Made by a program: the position numbers and the translations under genes. Below the pieces are notes generated by a model. The model had not been told where the DNA came from, did no database searches, and saw nothing but the letters and a program-made list of their open reading frames with translations. A stretch of DNA of 13,134 bases. Source: HGM11412 sp045536025. GTDB lineage: Bacteria; Bacillota; Clostridia; Christensenellales; Borkfalkiaceae. Of the stretch, positions 11,807-13,134 are shown piece after piece (within the stretch, counting starts at the first letter, position 1; every line of letters starts with the position of its first letter). The DNA lies in assembly GCA_045536025.1 (NCBI GenBank), contig JAZSMT010000031.1:1-13134 (forward strand), written 5' to 3'.

Positions 11807-13134
11807 TTACGCTTTAGCGCCAACCCACTTAAGTTCTCTAAGCGTGTTACCTTCGCCATCGTCAGTTTCAACAACTTCCCACAAGCCGTTACCAGCATCG
11901 CCAGTGAACGAGCTATAGTCGCAAGCTGCTGCTTTTAACGATTCAACGTCGTCGTATCTGTACGCGCTTGGGAAGCGGAAAGTACCGTTAGTTGTTGTGA
12001 AATCAGTACCTGCAGTTGCAAGGTCATGAAGCGTCCACTCGTATGCAATGGGCGAGTTAAAGAAACCGTTACCAGCAGTTACTTGTACTAATTTACCATC
12101 ACATTCTTCATCAAAACAACAGCTATCTTTAGCTTTACTAGTGGTAGCAAATGTAAAGGTTGTTTCGTAACATTTATCACAGTACAAACCTGCATAGGCC
12201 CACGTTTCTTTAGTTGCCAAGCCCTCTGTGTCGTAATAGTTGGTAAACGCTTCTGAAACGTTTCCTCTTACTGCGTTAATAGCCGGGATAAATCCTACGG
12301 TTTCGTTTGCACCGTAACCGTACGCTTTAACATAAGTTGAAGTTCCTCCACCAAGGTGTCCCAAGCTAAGACCAATCGTCTTTTCAGTCTTGTTAACAAT
12401 AATCAAGTAGGCATGCAAATTCTTTGACGTGCTGTTATGGTACATAAGCGGTAACTTAGATACTACGTATACGTTAGTAGTTCTAGCTACTGAATTTTTA
12501 ATGCTATTAGCGCTGGAACCACCAATTTTACCAAAGAGCGAGTTATTTTTATCAGCCGCCATCGGGTTATATACTTTACCTTCAGGAATAGTAACGGCAC
12601 CGTTACGATCGGTAAATCTATACATACCGTCATCAATGAATTGACTAGCATATTCATTATTGTCTACGATATATACGTTATTAGTAGTAACGTGCGAGTT
12701 AACAGTATTAATAATACCCGCAGAACCGGTTGATTGAGAAGATACGGTTACGTAAATATTCTCAATTCTCGGCGCGTAACCTTCGTATACGTCAGGGTAA
12801 CCTGCAGTACGTGCAATAATAGGAATCGCTTGAGAAGTAATAACGTTTTCAAACGCTATATTTCTAACCGTAGGATAGCAAGGAATAGATCTCGTTTTAC
12901 CATCAAGTTGATATTGGTGAGTATACGAGTTCATAACGCCTACTAAACCGTTAGCATCTGGTTTGAAGTTTTTAATTGAATAACCCTTACCGTCAAGAAG
13001 TGCTGCAAAACCACCCGAGGTCGGGGTTTCGGTAGCAAGTGGGTGCTCGTAATCGATACCAGCTTCTTCCATATCAACGTCATTAGCAAGTTTGTAAAGA
13101 CCTACGTTGAATACGCCTTCATAATAATAATTAG
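11807..13134 (-). CDS. Large secreted or surface protein, C-terminal part (5' end outside window)
   Basis: The frame stays open to the window edge: 20 codons precede the first visible Met (13070-13072), so that Met is not the true start and 442 codons (441 residues plus stop) are visible. The first part reads LYKLANDVDM, GFAALLDGKGYSIKNF and NGLVGVM (visible residues about 12-67), the pattern of repeat-rich surface proteins with parallel beta-helix or GLUG-like modules (accounts of an element, then 'DGKGYSIKN', then 'GLVG'). The middle is Asn/Thr/Ser/Tyr-rich with beta-strand character (N-N-V-Y-I-V, T-N-V-Y-V-V). Near the C-terminus CDKC (318-321) and CC-x4-C (338-344) could form a zinc knuckle or disulfides. 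There is no LPXTG motif and no C-terminal membrane segment. Exact function unknown. Confidence 0.6.
   Translation of the reverse strand, partial: NYYYEGVFNVGLYKLANDVDMEEAGIDYEHPLATETPTSGGFAALLDGKGYSIKNFKPDANGLVGVMNSYTHQYQLDGKTRSIPCYPTVRNIAFENVITSQAIPIIARTAGYPDVYEGYAPRIENIYVTVSSQSTGSAGIINTVNSHVTTNNVYIVDNNEYASQFIDDGMYRFTDRNGAVTIPEGKVYNPMAADKNNSLFGKIGGSSANSIKNSVARTTNVYVVSKLPLMYHNSTSKNLHAYLIIVNKTEKTIGLSLGHLGGGTSTYVKAYGYGANETVGFIPAINAVRGNVSEAFTNYYDTEGLATKETWAYAGLYCDKCYETTFTFATTSKAKDSCCFDEECDGKLVQVTAGNGFFNSPIAYEWTLHDLATAGTDFTTTNGTFRFPSAYRYDDVESLKAAACDYSSFTGDAGNGLWEVVETDDGEGNTLRELKWVGAKA

Noticed and set aside
13070..13072. Met at 13072 as start of the surface protein
   Set aside because: The frame stays open to the window edge and codes for sequence consistent with the same repeat-type protein (LYKLANDVD), with no Shine-Dalgarno before that ATG.

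Overview
The window looks like a chromosomal segment from a low-to-moderate GC Bacillota bacterium, most likely of the class Clostridia. The evidence is the gene order ruvC-ruvA-ruvB-queA-tgt-yajC followed by a TIGR04086-type membrane protein, a DNA polymerase I with a degenerate proofreading domain, A/T-rich sigma-A-like promoters, strong Shine-Dalgarno sites and many intrinsic terminators. The genus cannot be named from sequence alone.

Layout, left to right. Positions 1-140 hold the left end of an IS200/IS605-family insertion sequence: the first codons of tnpA on the minus strand, a hairpin that hides its ribosome binding site, and a subterminal palindrome. Next comes a compact minus-strand operon, polA-coaE-lytic transglycosylase (3779 down to 175), ending in a terminator. 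A plus-strand tRNA-Leu(CAA) diverges from polA and has its own terminator. It is followed by a second partial copy of the tRNA 3' end, again with a terminator, and then by hairpin array A (4151-4306). The minus-strand block 9877 down to 4413 is ruvC-ruvA-ruvB-queA, a 216-bp gap with a repeated element, tgt, then yajC (own promoter) and the TIGR04086 protein. A plus-strand gene for a ferritin-like protein of 425 residues diverges from ruvC. Downstream, 550 bp without a gene (11257-11806) contain a second copy of the repeated element, hairpin array B and terminators on both strands. The window ends inside a minus-strand gene for a large surface-type protein whose N-terminus lies outside.

Functional links: RuvABC resolves Holliday junctions, PolA does gap repair and primer removal, QueA and Tgt are steps of tRNA queuosine synthesis, YajC is an accessory of the Sec translocase, and CoaE completes coenzyme A.

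The least explained material is non-coding. Two arrays of short hairpins have differing stem sequences separated by a conserved 9-nt linker whose orientation flips near the middle of each array. Both arrays sit between convergent terminators. A separate ~92-nt element occurs in two diverged copies. The ferritin-like protein carries three, rather than two, evenly spaced glutamate...(E/D)xxH metal-site motifs.
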